Below are positions 1 through 11,203 of a DNA stretch of 64,000 nt, in pieces. Source of the DNA: Furcasterigmium furcatum (taxonomy: Eukaryota > Ascomycota > Sordariomycetes > Glomerellales > Plectosphaerellaceae); NCBI GenBank assembly GCA_001599815.1, contig BCIA01000003.1:5805598-5869597 (forward strand), in the 5' to 3' direction. The translations under genes were made by a program, and so were the position numbers. The first letter of the stretch is position 1; each line of letters starts with the position of its first letter. The notes beneath the pieces are model-generated. The model had not been told where the DNA came from. It saw only the letters and a program-made list of their open reading frames with translations, and made no database searches.

Positions 1-478
1 ATGGCCACACCTGGATCTGTTGCGTGTCTTGGCCCCCGTGCCGGCCTACCTTGGTTGTGGTTGCCACTTCTCCAAGGCTTGCCTAAGCCTCGCCCCCATT
101 TTCTGTCGTCAGAGACGATCCCAGGTCGTATGCCTGCTGAATGGTCGCATCTACTATAGCTAGAGTTGATACGGCCGCAACTTGCTCTTCCTCTGCGAGT
201 CTCGTGACTGTCGTTGACTTACATCCCGCCCCCTTCTGGCTTTAGTGGCAGTGGAGAGAAGAATCGCGACTTTGGCGGGCGAGGTGGCATCGTGCGTCCA
301 ACTGGGCCTATTGATGATATCACGGTGGACTGCAGGCACTCTCAAACGGAACGTGAGGCCTCAAATGGAACGTCGTCATCGTCGTCTATGACCCAGCTGT
401 CCTTTTGCTCTGTAATGTACACGCCGCTGTTCCCCCTCTCCCCAGCCGTTCCAGCCGGAACCCAATCGGATGCCGTGT
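1..478. other. 3' flank of the proteasome gene
   Basis: No gene is supported here. This is the downstream side of the minus-strand proteasome gene and the start of the window. The open frames present are short and resemble no family I know. Confidence 0.5.
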
Positions 479-1558
479 CTACTCCTCCATCTTGTCATCG
501 TCCTTCTTCTCCTCTTCCTCGTCATCATCGTCGCCGTCAACAGCCTTCTGAGCTAACCGCTCCGCCTCTTCGCGGAGGGCTTTGGGGACTTCCTCGTGAC
601 GGCCCTTGGTGGGACCGCCGACGTCGCTGATCCAGCTCATCTCGAGCTCGAACTCCTTGTCCTTGTTGTCGTCGTGCGCGACGTAGATGATGCGAGCGGC
701 CTCCTTAACGCCCTCCTCGAGGGAGATGCCCTCGCCGGCCAGGTCGAGCTTCTCCAGCTCCGCCTTCGCGGCCTGGCGGCCCTTGCCGGTGGCAGCGCCG
801 TAGTAGCCCCAGTAGAGACCGGAGGGCTCGATCATGTAGAGGCCGGGGCCGCCGTGGGTCTTGTCGGGCACGATGCCACCAGCACCGACGGAGGGGCCGG
901 AACCGACCTCGCCGTCGACGGGAAGAGAGGTGGAGGGATCGAAACCGGCAATGATGGCGGTGATGCCGAAGGGGCGAACGGAGGAGTAGAGGGTGTAGGC
1001 CTGGAGGTAACCGCCCATGCGAGAGGCGAGATCGGAAGTGGGAATCGGGGTCTTGAAGGTGTCGCGCCAGGCGCGAGCTTCGTCGCGGGCGCGGTCGACG
1101 AAATGGCGGCCGTCGGGGATCATGCCGGAGTACACCTGGGTAGGATTAGCATGGAGTGTGCAGGAGAGATGGCAGGGAGGAGAGTCGGATGGGGAGATGA
1201 GATGATGACAGAGGTACGAGAAAGGAAGACGACATACAGCTCCCAGGTGACGGTCAACGGTGGCAATGCGCTTGTTCGCACCGGCCTTCCACAGCTTAGA
1301 GGTGACAACCTTCTCGACGGCGAGGACGACGCCATCCTTGCAACGGATGCCGACGGAGGTGCCACCGTTCTCGACAGCCTTGACGGCATACTCGACTTGG
1401 AAGTTACGGCCATCGGGGGAGAAGATGGAGTTGGACAGGTCGTAGCCCGTTCCTATGGACGTCTGGAGCAGCGCAAGTTAGCAGGGTGTCGTCCAAAGGT
1501 ACATGACGGCGGAGGTGGCTGTTTGGGGAGCTCGAAGTTTGGGGCGTTGACTTGCCAT
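479..1558 (-). CDS. PRE10: 20S proteasome alpha subunit, Pre10/PSMA3 type
   Basis: Structural alpha subunit of the 20S proteasome outer ring, acting in cytosol and nucleus. Main exons are 1238-1462 and 479-1135 on the minus strand, joined at a GTATGT donor. The N-terminal part reads GTGYDLS then FSPDGRNFQVEYA, the alpha-subunit gate signature. The second exon begins with the conserved YSGMIPDGR block. The chain ends in a strongly acidic D/E-rich tail, typical of the alpha-3 (yeast alpha-7/Pre10) type. The first codons lie in a tiny upstream exon that I could not fix. The ATG at 1556-1558 is the likeliest start, but its donor is not canonical. Family assignment is very secure; the first exon is not. 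Confidence 0.9.
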
Positions 1559-3881
1559 GTTGACGGTGTTTGGTGTGGGAAGGGGGGTCAAGCAGTTGTA
1601 TCAAAGGCGGTTCGGAGGGTTGTGTTGGGGGTTTCGTTCTGGATTGACGGACGAGGATGGAGTTGTTGATCTTGTGGTTGTTGGGAGTTGTGATGGAGCT
1701 TCGATGGTTACGAGAGCTTCGGCATGGCTTCAGGCAGCCTGGGAGCTGCGCGTTGCTGGCCAGAGCTCTCCATTGGGCAAGCTGGGGCGGGACCGAGCGC
1801 GAGGCTGGCCGTCATGCGTGATTACATAATCAGTCAGAGTGGCTAGTGCGCGGAGTGGCGCGTGGCTTGTCGGCGTGGGATGCACCGGCGTCCACGTGGG
1901 GTCCAAATGCACAGGCTCGTGCCGTACTTTCGGTGAAGCAACAACTTGTCAGATCAATTATCACGGTTCACTGGGAAGTCTCTGTCCCTGCAAGATACGA
2001 CCCTCATGCATCCAAGAGTTCTCCATTCAATTTACCTTACGTGATAAATAGGTGACCTGACTTGCGAGCCAATGTCCTACGACTGCCTGTGCACACCGGG
2101 ACGGCACAGTCTCGGGGACTTCCAGCCTCGACGGGGTTCGTGGTTCTTGAGCGGTGAACTAGGGCGTCTGTGCGGCGGGGATGTTCTCAAGATGTGAAAT
2201 GTCTCGGCTTCCCGAGGCATTTTCAGGTATCCAGGGAGCAGCCAGAAGGGTCGAGAGAACATAGAAACACCTTGTACCCATCGTTTTCATCTTTGGCTGG
2301 AGGGATCCTCAAGACAAGACCAAACGGGTACGGGTAAATACATAGCATGATCTCGTCTCATAATCACGGGCGCATGTGTCCATCTCGATTCATCATAGGA
2401 ACCTGGTTTGCTCTCCCTGGACTCTGATATCTTGGCTCCGGTAGCTCGCAATAAAACTGCAAGGTCACCCAGACGGGCGGCAATGTCTGAAACATATCCT
2501 CACCCACTCGGACCAGAGGCACGAGTAGACTGAGCACGGGTTTGCTGGTGCCCCTCCCCCGCCCGCCCACTGGATCGGGCAGCGTGGAGCTCGTGATCTT
2601 CGTGTCGCGGGGCTATTGGGCGGTGGGTGTCGAGTCACAGAGGGCACGAGACGAGCGAGGGCGGCCTAAAGAGGAGACTTCTCGGCCGACCGTGGCGCGG
2701 GTGGAATGGTGAGCCAATCTTTTCGAGTAAATTGTGGTCATGTTGGGCCAAATTGGGCTTCTTTGCGTTGCACCGGCGGCTTGACAGACGCGAACCGTCG
2801 ACATCGAAATTGCGCAGAGGTGGGATGATGGGCCTTTGTAGGCAGAAGGCAACATGTGTGGAGAATGACTGAACACCACTGGAATTGCATGGGATATCAC
2901 GGCCAACAGTGGACAGGCGTTCCAGACGTGTAATGCGTCACCCCTTCCCCGGGCATGGAATGGCCTGCGTCATGAAGCCGTTCACGACTTCCATCCCTCC
3001 ACACCTCAGCGACATTGCCCTGCCCCTCTCGCCCCTGTCCCCTAAAGCACCTGCCTGCGTTGGCGCTGCTCAGGGGCCCCATGTCTGGCTTGCCCCTCCG
3101 ACAGGACCCAGCTAGTGCATCTCCCTCCCCCACCACCACCGCCATGCATCCATTTCATCAGGCACACTTGCCACAACAACTATGAGTTCATATAATTCCT
3201 TCCCCCTTTCGAGGTTGCGACCTGATTTCTCAACATTGCTCTTCCCTATTTCATCTTGATCTTTCCTCACTTGCAGTCTGAACGACACAAGCCGATTTGA
3301 GCACCTCCATACCCGACGCCAGGTGAATTCTGGTGACCTCGTCCGATCGACAGCGCCCTCAGCATCATCCCACCATCACGCCGACTCCCCGACTTTCGTC
3401 CGTCGGTGCAATCCAGTATTGACTTGGCCTCCAAGACTCCCCGGGGCCATTCCGTATCCTGCTGCTTTTCGTTCTCCTCTTCTCTGCCGATCTCGCCCTG
3501 TGACGAACCCTCAGGTCCCCTCTCGCCGCTGTTGACCCGCTTGCCGCCGTCTTTGATCCCGAACTGAACAACGATACCTCATCTGCTGGGATCAAGTACC
3601 TTAGCTAGCCAATATACAGCGAGTTGCTTTGCTTCCGAACCAAGTCTTTCGAGTCCGCCCCCGGGACCCGATCGATTGGAGCCTCGAGACTCCTGTTGCG
3701 CCACCCTCCTTGTCTTTGCTTCCAGACAAGGAGATTGTATCTCTTTGTCTACCCCTGCGAGGAAGCCTTCCCTCTGGGAGAAGACAGTTCTCTTGTTGAT
3801 ACACTTCGCCTGCCTCTCTAAATCATAGACTGTGAGCAAAACCAAACCCTTCTTCGATATCTGGCTAACACGCTACAGAAC
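1559..3881. other. Long intergenic region and leader of the Gln-rich gene
   Basis: No supported gene. The right part looks like a fungal promoter: a TATA-like catataat at about 3190-3196 is followed by a C/T-rich tract that runs into the leader of the gene starting at 3882. Between 1650 and 3100 I see only short unconserved open frames on both strands. Confidence 0.5.
3832..3878 (+). other. Probable 5'-UTR intron
   Basis: A GTGAGC donor at 3832, a GCTAACAC branch-like motif and a CTACAG acceptor ending at 3878 frame a 47-nt intron. The start codon lies three bases further on. This suggests a spliced leader. It is inferred from consensus only. Confidence 0.5.
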
Positions 3882-4790
3882 ATGGTCTCCTTCCAACCCA
3901 ATATGCAGGCCAACGATGACCTGGCTGCTCTCTTCTCCAGGAACCTGACCTTCAACCCGGAGTTGCAAGCTCAACAGTCCCTGGCGCCGAAGCCCGCAGA
4001 CAACGAGCCTAAGCAGCTTCCGAATGACTTCAGCGTCGCCGGCCCGGATCCCAGCTCGAGCCCCGTCACCTACTCAATCAGCCAGCATTACACCCATTCC
4101 GCCCATCTCATCAACCAGCCGTCGCAAGCTCAGGAGCAGCAGCTGGGTCAGGAGCCACAGCGTCGCTCCTCTGAGCCCCCTCAGTCTGAGCAGTCGACTG
4201 TCGAGATGCTTCTGCTGCGTCACGGCGTCAGCCACACACAGCTGTCTCCCTCTCAACTTCAGCTTTTCCGAATCTCCGACAACCCCCAGCGCGAGCGCTT
4301 GATCGAGATTTGGCGTGCTTCTCCTCCTAGCAACAATCAAGACAACCCGTCCTTGGCATGGTCGACAACTACCCTGGAGCAGGAGGAGCTCTGGGCTCGA
4401 CTTCGCTTTGAGCAACGTCAGCAGATGGAAGCCTCTGGCCAGGATATCTCCATGAGCCTTGACGGCACACAAGTCCAGACCCAGGACAGCCGATGGCTTT
4501 CACCTGCTCAGTCCTATGGCGCCGAGCCTTACATGATGTCTGGATACGAAGAGCTCATGCGCCGCGAGAATGAACGCCAGGCTGAACAGCAGACCAAGTC
4601 CAGCTTCTCGCCCTATGGCTCAGCGGTGGCAACCCAGCGATACAACCAGGCCACGGACCCCGCGTATAAGAACACAGGGACCGGCTGGGCCGTGGAGCAG
4701 CAGCAGATGCAGATGGAGAACCAATACGGCTCCTTCCAACAGCACCAATTCACCGGGCCAGCTGGTAATGCCGAGGCCATGGATATTTAG
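3882..4790 (+). CDS. Gln/Ser-rich conserved fungal protein of unknown function
   Basis: Single-exon gene for 302 residues. The N-terminus (residues 1-30) reads like a conserved block with an ANDDLAALFSRNLTFNP core. The rest is rich in Gln, Ser and Pro and likely disordered. A central segment around residues 105-185 looks more ordered (LLLRHGVSHTQLSPSQLQLF, then a Trp-containing RLIEIWRASPP and a charged E/Q-rich helix). The C-terminus is Gln-rich with QQQMQMENQ. No signal peptide, membrane segment or catalytic motif is visible. The composition would suit a transcription- or RNA-associated protein, but that is inference. The start follows a probable leader intron. Confidence 0.75.
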   Translation: MVSFQPNMQANDDLAALFSRNLTFNPELQAQQSLAPKPADNEPKQLPNDFSVAGPDPSSSPVTYSISQHYTHSAHLINQPSQAQEQQLGQEPQRRSSEPPQSEQSTVEMLLLRHGVSHTQLSPSQLQLFRISDNPQRERLIEIWRASPPSNNQDNPSLAWSTTTLEQEELWARLRFEQRQQMEASGQDISMSLDGTQVQTQDSRWLSPAQSYGAEPYMMSGYEELMRRENERQAEQQTKSSFSPYGSAVATQRYNQATDPAYKNTGTGWAVEQQQMQMENQYGSFQQHQFTGPAGNAEAMDI

Positions 4791-5418
4791 GCCGCGATTC
4801 AGCAGCTATGCATGTATAACTTTCTTGCTAGAGGATTTGGCTCGTCAGCCAGAGGCATGGCCGAAGTTTTGGTTGTCGCGAACGGTATGCATACAATAGG
4901 ATTATGGTACACGACAGACCCCTGAGAGCAGATATCAAACCTATGGGGTGGCGTTTGGTGTTCGCAGGTGCATAAATAGGTGCTGACGCACTTAATGAAA
5001 CTCTTCTCTGTTCTCCCAAATCCACTGACCAGAAGTGACATTCAGGGGTAATGAGCAGAATTTAACTATATCAAATGATAGAGTTTTCTCGGCGTCATGC
5101 CCATACGCCTCTTTGGCCAGAAGTGACATGTCTGGCCCAAAGACTCCTCGGCGACATCCTCTCAGAGAGCTTTCTGTTGTGAGGTTGGAATGCTCATCTG
5201 CCGCAAATCCTGCGAGGAGGCTATCATACTACTTCCCAAATCCTCGCCTCATCACTTCAGTAGATTAAGCACAGCGTGAATCAATCATCTTTTTGCCTCG
5301 TGTGCTGCTAACAGCTTTTGCGTCATACGACGAGATCTATGGTGGTGGAGGGTGGAAATACCTCCCAGATGGGAAAGGATTGCGGGCCTACGTGATGAGA
5401 CCCTGGCGGCCGGGTAAA
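4791..5418. other. Intergenic spacer between convergent genes
   Basis: 3' flanks of the Gln-rich gene (plus) and ERJ5 (minus). The stretch is somewhat AT-richer than its surroundings and I see no coding region in it. Confidence 0.5.
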
Positions 5419-6764
5419 TCACCGCTTCTTGTTCCTGCGCTTGTTGGCCTTAGCAGCGGCCTGGGCGCCCGAGGACTTGGCCTTGCCCAGCGAGTCGGTC
5501 GACTTCTCCAGAAGCTCAAAGTCCTCGGCGGCCGAGTCGGTGCTGCCGGAAGGGGTGTGGTGGACGGGCTCGTTGTCGGAGTCGACCTCGAGGTTGTCAT
5601 CGCCAGCATCGGATGCCTTGTTGCCGAGGACGCGGCCGACGGTGCGGTTGAAGACCCAGATCGGCAGGCGGATGACAGCGGTATCCTTGAAGGTGGGCTC
5701 CTTGAGCTCGTTGGGCTGCACGGGGTTGGTCAGTCGTCAGTTTCTCAGCGATGGGGGGAGGGCATCGTGAACTCACGTCGAGGAGGAAGGTCTCCAGGTT
5801 GCCTTCCTCGTCCTGCTCCTCGAGGTAGACGTTGCCGGCCATGTCGACGACCAGGACCTTGCCGTTCTCGGCGATTACACGCTTGCGGGGGCCCGTGGGG
5901 GAGGTCTCCCGGGGCGTCTCCCTGGGGGTGGCCGTGCCGCTGCCGCTGTTCTTCTTGGTCTTGATGCCCTTGTCCTTGCGAGCGGCGGCCTCTTGCATGC
6001 GCCTCTGGCGACGGTTCACCGGCTGAGGAGGGCCATCCTCGTCGTCAGCAGCGGTGGCGGGGGCGGGGGTCTGCGCCTGGTCGATGCCGGGGATGCTGAG
6101 GTTGTCGCCCCAAGCCTGGTCGCGGGCGAACTTGATGTACCTCTCGATGAAGTCTCTGTGCTTCTTGTGGTTCATGTAGAGGATGAGGTAGTGGATGCCG
6201 CCACCAATGAAGAAGAACATGCCGGCCATGGCGGTGCCCAGGCCGGGACGGTACCTGTCGTAGTAGTAGTTGGTGCCCTTCCAGGCCGGGAAGCCGTACT
6301 TGAGGAAGTGGTCGTAGCGATCACGCTCGGGGCCGCTGAGGATCTTGCGGACGAGGCCGAGACGGGTCTGGCGGTCCGAGGCGATCTTGACGGCAGCATT
6401 GATCTCCTTCTTGGTCAGGGGCTTCACGGCCTGGCCCTCCTTTGCCGCCTTCTTGTGCTCGCTCCTGAGCTGCTGGGTAACCTTGTCGGGGTGGAGGGTT
6501 CGGGTGATCTTGCGGTAGGCCTTGGTGATGTCGTCGATGGAAGCGCGCTGGGAGACTCCGAGGAGCTCGTAGAAGGAACGGTCGGGGTTGTCTTCGTGGG
6601 CAGTGAGTTCGTCGCGGATGCGGAAGATCTCGCGGTCTGCGTGGAGCCGGCGTTAGCTTCTCTGCGTGGCAGCATGCAACGGAAGACTTACCCTCTTTGC
6701 TCCATGCCGCCGCAAAGGCGGTCATGAGCCCCAGAAGGCCAAACACAACTGCGAGATATCTCAT
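5419..6764 (-). CDS. ERJ5: ER-resident DnaJ co-chaperone, Erj5 type
   Basis: J-domain protein of the ER membrane that supports Hsp70-dependent folding. Three exons on the minus strand: 6692-6764, 5777-6636 and 5419-5715, with good splice sites and continuous phase, giving 409 residues. A signal peptide covers about residues 1-20. The J domain follows (FYELLGVSQ near 47, the essential HPD at 73-75, a long insertion, then GPERDRYDHFLKYG near 127-140). One hydrophobic segment lies at about 157-178. The C-terminal half is charged and ends in a KRRNKKR basic tail. Length and layout fit fungal Erj5. It lies tail-to-head with the LPMO-like gene upstream. Confidence 0.9.
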
Positions 6765-7485
6765 CTTCGCATACTACGCTGGCCAACGCTGGATCTCGGG
6801 ATCGTCCTGACACAGCAGGTAGACGAGCAAGACAAAGTGGTGCAGGCTCGATCACAGGCCTGTCAGAGTGGTATCAGCGTCTGTTGGAAATCCATCCAAC
6901 CATCAAGCGTTGACACGTACGTGAAAGACTGTGGGCGAATGGGGGGGAAGATGATGGGAGGTCTGGTCTGGCGGGAGATCGCAATGTGTCCTTGTCGGTG
7001 GCTGCGACATGGAACTTGGTGTTAGTAACTGCTCCAGTCGCTCGGGGTATCCAGGCGAAGCTCTTACACAGGCAATCCGACAGCAGCGGCCGGATGGGGA
7101 TCTCTCTGGACTTTCCCGCCAAGGGAGGATATTTGCGACAGGTGGTCACTTCAATGGAGGAGGAAGAGAACGAGCACAGGACAGCATTCTTTTTCGATGC
7201 GATGGCGACCCTTGATGGCAGGGATCCACGTCTCCTGCAGCAGCGCATCCCGCTTGCCCGATCTGGCCTAGCGCCTTGCCTCAGGGACGCAGGGTTGGAG
7301 TTACATAAGCAGCAAAAGGACCCTGTGGTGTTCACGTTCTCGAAATGATGGCAATGTTTTTGATATCCAGGAGCTGAACTTGAGGTTCTCTCAACCACTT
7401 CGAGTCCATTCAGAAGGACATGTCCATCACTGACTGGCTCCCCTATTTTCAATACGCGCGTGATACCCCGATCCCCTGAGCCCAT
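6765..7485. other. Upstream region of ERJ5
   Basis: This spacer holds the ERJ5 promoter and the 3' flank of the next minus-strand gene. A 203-codon open frame on the minus strand (6874-7485) has no signal peptide, domain or recognisable sequence, and I treat it as chance. Confidence 0.5.
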
Positions 7486-8088
7486 CTACACCATCACAAA
7501 GTCGATACAGCTCTCATATGTCTGCTCAGCATTGGTCCCGAACCAGAACCACTGCATCGTGCACTCTCCCGGCTGCGCGCACTGTCCCGGCTGCATCTGC
7601 GGCATCACCACCGTGAAGGCCGTGTTGTTGGGCGGCAGCTGGGCGAGGTTCTCATCCGCATAGCTCTGGAACTCGATGAGCGGGGGGCCGACGACTGAGT
7701 TGGTCCGCGTGTCAACGACAGAGACGTTGCAGGGTCCTTCGTGGGGGATAGGGAGGTCCACGGTGATAGGGACCTGCTGGCCAGCCGTGAAGGTCTGGAC
7801 GCGGGCGACGTTGTCTTCGAAGGTTGCGCCGCGGCAGAGATCGAGTTGGCCTGGGAAGGTCAGTAGGGGACATGTGCGCTCGGGACGGGGGACCGTACAC
7901 GTGGGAGGAGCATTTCTGAAGTTCTCAAGAGGCATGCTGGGGTCGGCAATGACAGCGTCGACGTTGGCCTGGCCACAAGCAGCCACCATCGCGGGGCCCG
8001 GCTGCCGGGGCTCGGGTGTGACGATATTGCCGTGCGCCGACACGGCGATCGCGAAGATCGCCGCTGTGAACCCGAGTGATGAGAGCAT
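7486..8088 (-). CDS. Secreted LPMO-like copper protein (LPMO_10 / chitin-binding type-4 related)
   Basis: Single-exon gene for 200 residues. A clean signal peptide (1-18, ending AVSA) is followed by His19 in HGNIVTPEPRQPG. Cleavage there would leave an N-terminal histidine, the hallmark of the copper histidine brace. A second His lies at about 116 in PIPHEGPC, and the C-terminus carries YESCIDF, suiting the axial aromatic. At least six cysteines could form disulphides. I chose the ATG at 8088 over one at 8217 because only it puts the signal peptide at the N-terminus. It is likely an oxidative polysaccharide enzyme or a related copper-binding wall protein; the exact AA family is uncertain. It is transcribed divergently from the small secreted protein at 9291. 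Confidence 0.75.
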   Translation of the reverse strand: MLSSLGFTAAIFAIAVSAHGNIVTPEPRQPGPAMVAACGQANVDAVIADPSMPLENFRNAPPTCTVPRPERTCPLLTFPGQLDLCRGATFEDNVARVQTFTAGQQVPITVDLPIPHEGPCNVSVVDTRTNSVVGPPLIEFQSYADENLAQLPPNNTAFTVVMPQMQPGQCAQPGECTMQWFWFGTNAEQTYESCIDFVMV

Positions 8089-9290
8089 GTTGTACAGCGG
8101 TGGAATCCTTCCCTTTCTCGCTTCTGTTGTCCCGGGGAAGCCTAGCCTATCAATCCTGTGATAGTACGTGTGTGTGGCGAATGTTTGTGTTTGATGGTGC
8201 GAGGAAACCAGACTCACGAGCCCAACGGGATGGCCTTTTACTTTAGATCATTGCCGCTGGGGCACGGACATAATTCACTTGGGAGACAGCACCCGTCTGA
8301 AGTTTTGAAGATGTTGTGATACTTCATTTCACCGTCCCGAGATGGCACGGATCAGTGCACGGGCACGGGGAACATTCGACAACCGAGAGCCGGTCCGTCT
8401 GCGGCTCCCATTCTGCAGTCAAACACAAACGCCGAGCTTTGATAACCTGAATAAGGTCGCACTCAGCGACGGCAATGGCGGCAAAGTGGCATGTTTGGTC
8501 GAAACGCTCCCGGTCGCGACGCCGTTTGGTCCGATCTTGACATCAACCCCGGCGGATGTGCGACGGGGATTGTCTGGAGATCATGAGTTGGGCCAGTCAG
8601 CAATAATAGGTATGCACATCAAAAGATTACCGCTTGACATGTCATCATTCGGTCCTGAGGCTAGGCGAGTTGCGATGGAAATGACAGTCGGCCAGCCACG
8701 GGTCGGGGGACTCGGTGACCGGTAGACCACCGGAAGCCCGCCGGGGGACCCACTCGGCTTCCCGTCACCGGTCTTGCTGAAGCCGGAGCCGGACAAGGTC
8801 CACGTTCTGGAAACGACCGAGATGATACTCTATAGCTGATGTAGAACAATGACAAATTAGCTCACTAGCATGGCCTGCAAGCATCCGATCCCGTTGATGT
8901 CTAAAATCCAGAGACTTCACAGCTCATGCATGATTTGAGCGGCCAAGAGGGCCTAGTACTTCCCCGGGGCCGTCCATCTGCTACATCAAGGTCGTTTGTG
9001 AAAGGACGGACCACTTGTCTTCCCCGGGTGGAGAACCTCTTGCTGTTTCCAGGTGATCTGCGATGGAATGTTGCAATCTAGAAAATCCGGGTTATGAACG
9101 GCCGAGGCGCGAGTCCACGAGTAAGACAAATCTACGTATTTAGTGCGTCGTTGTACCACATGCATCCGAAGGAACGTCTCACTTGATACTTGGCACATAT
9201 CATTAGGAGGATTCTATGATGGCTTAAAAGCAAGGCTCTCCTCCCTGGTCTTTGGTGGAGGTGGTCACCGTCCACCCCATCCAATTCACC
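8089..9290. other. Divergent promoter region between two secreted-protein genes
   Basis: This 1.2-kb region separates the LPMO-like gene (minus) from the small secreted protein (plus) and should hold both promoters. A TTAAAAG-like element lies at about 9223-9232, some 65 bases before the plus-strand start. The open frame at 8342-8725 has no recognisable features. Confidence 0.45.
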
Positions 9291-9698
9291 ATGCGTCTTC
9301 TCACTCTCAATATTTGCTGTATCATTACAGTCGCTTCGGCAGCAACGCTCCGCAAACGCTGCTCGCCAATCGTTGACGCAGAATACCAGAATGGCTATCT
9401 ACCTCCCGTTCCATGCTGGCTGGAGCCCGATCCAGCTTGTCAGCCCTTTATCCCCGAAGGAACCGAACTCTTCGTCGACAAAGAGAGCAACAGCGTCATT
9501 CTTACTGGCGTGTCGGAGGGTTGTGTCGAGACCATCGCTGAAGAGCATCGGCGAGAACTCGATGGGAGGAAGACATATGGATGGACAGAGAACATTGGCA
9601 AGCTCAACACTAGCCGGGAAGGCGTCCTTATCATCACGGAAATGAGCGATGACACCATCGAACGCTACGAACAGCTGGTCAAAGGGCCCGTCAACTAG
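9291..9698 (+). CDS. Small secreted protein, four cysteines in the mature part
   Basis: Single-exon gene for 135 residues. The start at 9291 gives a signal peptide of about 17 residues ending TVASA. Next comes ATLRKR, where the KR could be a Kex2 cut leaving a mature protein that starts with Cys24. Mature cysteines are at about 24, 42, 50 and 78, enough for two disulphides. The rest is acidic and soluble with no membrane segment or GPI signal. I recognise no domain. Size, secretion and cysteine content make it a candidate apoplastic effector or wall-associated protein; that is inference. Its divergence from an LPMO-like gene would fit shared regulation. Confidence 0.65.
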   Translation: MRLLTLNICCIITVASAATLRKRCSPIVDAEYQNGYLPPVPCWLEPDPACQPFIPEGTELFVDKESNSVILTGVSEGCVETIAEEHRRELDGRKTYGWTENIGKLNTSREGVLIITEMSDDTIERYEQLVKGPVN

Positions 9699-9839
9699 CA
9701 GGGGGCGGCTCCAGATGGTTGTGCTGAGTGACGATGAAGTCGCGTTCGGGCCCAGACGGAGATCATGGGAAGAGGGCCTTGGATTTATAAGAATAAAACG
9801 CTGGCTTCACAGGCTCCTTCTCGCCTTGAAGGGATCCGA

Positions 9840-10869
9840 TCATGAGGCCGAATAGTTCGGCAGCAACTTGGTTTCCTCAACACTCTTGACCCATGTGTCC
9901 TTCTCCGCCAGTCCCTGAGCCAGGCGAAGAATCTCGTCCCACTCTTCCTGGTTCACCTTGCTGACACTGAGGCGAGACTGCTTCAGCAACTGCATGTTGG
10001 CCAGGGGGCCAGAACCTCCTTGCTCCTTGAGCATCTTGAGTGGAACGATGCGCGGGAACTTGTGCTCGATCTTGACGTGGACCAGGCTCCATCGGCTTCC
10101 ATCTTGCGGCGCCTTGGCGTCATAGTAGGGGTTGTCGTTGATGCAGGCGCTCCCTGGCAGCGGTTAGCGGTGTGGCAGCCATTCGTTCTCGTTGGGGGCT
10201 CACAATCCGGGGACCATTCTTTTGTGATGACCATGGTGCCCACCACACCAGGCTCCTTGCAGTTGGAGTGATAAAAGAAGGCCCTGTCACCTTTCCTCAT
10301 CTGTCGGAGGTTGTTCCTCGCTGCGTACGCGCGAATGCCTTGAAAACAACATCAGAACGGACGAATGCCAGGGAAGAGGGTGTCTCTGCTGATCCATACC
10401 TTCCCAGCCTTCAGGGGTGGCTTTGGCGGCCAGGTCATCGATCGAAAACTTGATCTCGTAGCCGTCCTCTACTCGGACCTCAGGCTCCGACTTGAGAAGC
10501 CAATACATTGGCTCATCAGAGGGGTCCCTGGGCGGAGCATCGGGGTTGAGATCGGGGACCGGGCCGTTCCTCAGCTCTTTGAGTTCTTCCACAGACTTCG
10601 TATCACTACTAGTAGTAGTATCTACGGCTTTCTGAGATGGGTGTTAGTTGTAGCTCCAAATAGTCGATGGAAATAATAAGAACCTTTTTGGGCGGCACTT
10701 GGGACTTGGTCCCGTTCGTCTTTGGCTGGACAGCCTTTGGCCGCTTGGAGACGGGCTCATCCTTGTTGGCGCTTTGCTTCCGTTTCTTGCCAGCAGATGC
10801 GTCCGCGCCCTGCGACTCCTGCCGGTCCGCCGCCGTGGGCTGTGTCTGGCTGCGTGTTACTCTTGCCAT
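9840..10869 (-). CDS. EVE-domain protein, thymocyte nuclear protein 1 (Thyn1) family
   Basis: EVE domains resemble PUA/YTH folds and are thought to read modified bases; Thyn1 is nuclear. Four exons on the minus strand (10684-10869, 10400-10631, 10204-10338, 9840-10153) keep phase throughout and give 288 residues. Residues 1-100 are basic, low complexity and likely disordered, with KKRKQ and SKRPK stretches that could be nuclear localisation signals. The EVE domain starts at about 104 with MYWLLKSEPE, followed by IRAYAARNNLRQM, GDRAFFYHSNCKEPGVVG and YYDAKAP, all family signatures. It shares a 334-bp divergent promoter with BNA6. Confidence 0.88.
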
Positions 10870-11203
10870 CTTGGATGGCGTTGTCAAGATGGTGCTGCTG
10901 ATGCTTGAAACGACGCGGAACGCGACGACAGAATCGCGAACAAGCGTGGGTGAGGGATGGTGATGAGAGCAGCCGGCAGCAGCTGGGTGCAGGTGGATGG
11001 TACCCACGCTCGCCGGTCAGGGGACGCTTACGTAAAGTCTCGGCAACCTTCGGAGTTCGGGGCTTCAACCGACGCGGGGAATTCAGGGCCAGCACTTGCA
11101 TGAACCAGGGGAGCGGCCCGGTACCAAACAGGACTTAACTTCGACCAGGATAGCACAGATCAACAGATCACCTCAGCAGCAGGAACAGCAGCAGCAAGTC
11201 ACG
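10870..11203. promoter_or_regulatory. Divergent promoter between the EVE-domain gene and BNA6
   Basis: 334 bp separate two opposite start codons, so both promoters and leaders must lie here. No clear TATA box is visible, as is common for housekeeping fungal genes. The end near BNA6 has a CAGCAG/AACAGCAGCAGCAA run within its leader. Confidence 0.55.

Noticed and set aside
596..1669. 357-codon plus-strand open frame
   Set aside because: It is the antisense shadow of the proteasome gene, whose minus-strand exons are clearly conserved.
8342..8725. 127-codon plus-strand frame in the divergent promoter
   Set aside because: No signal peptide, domain or splice context, and it starts in promoter DNA shared by two better genes.
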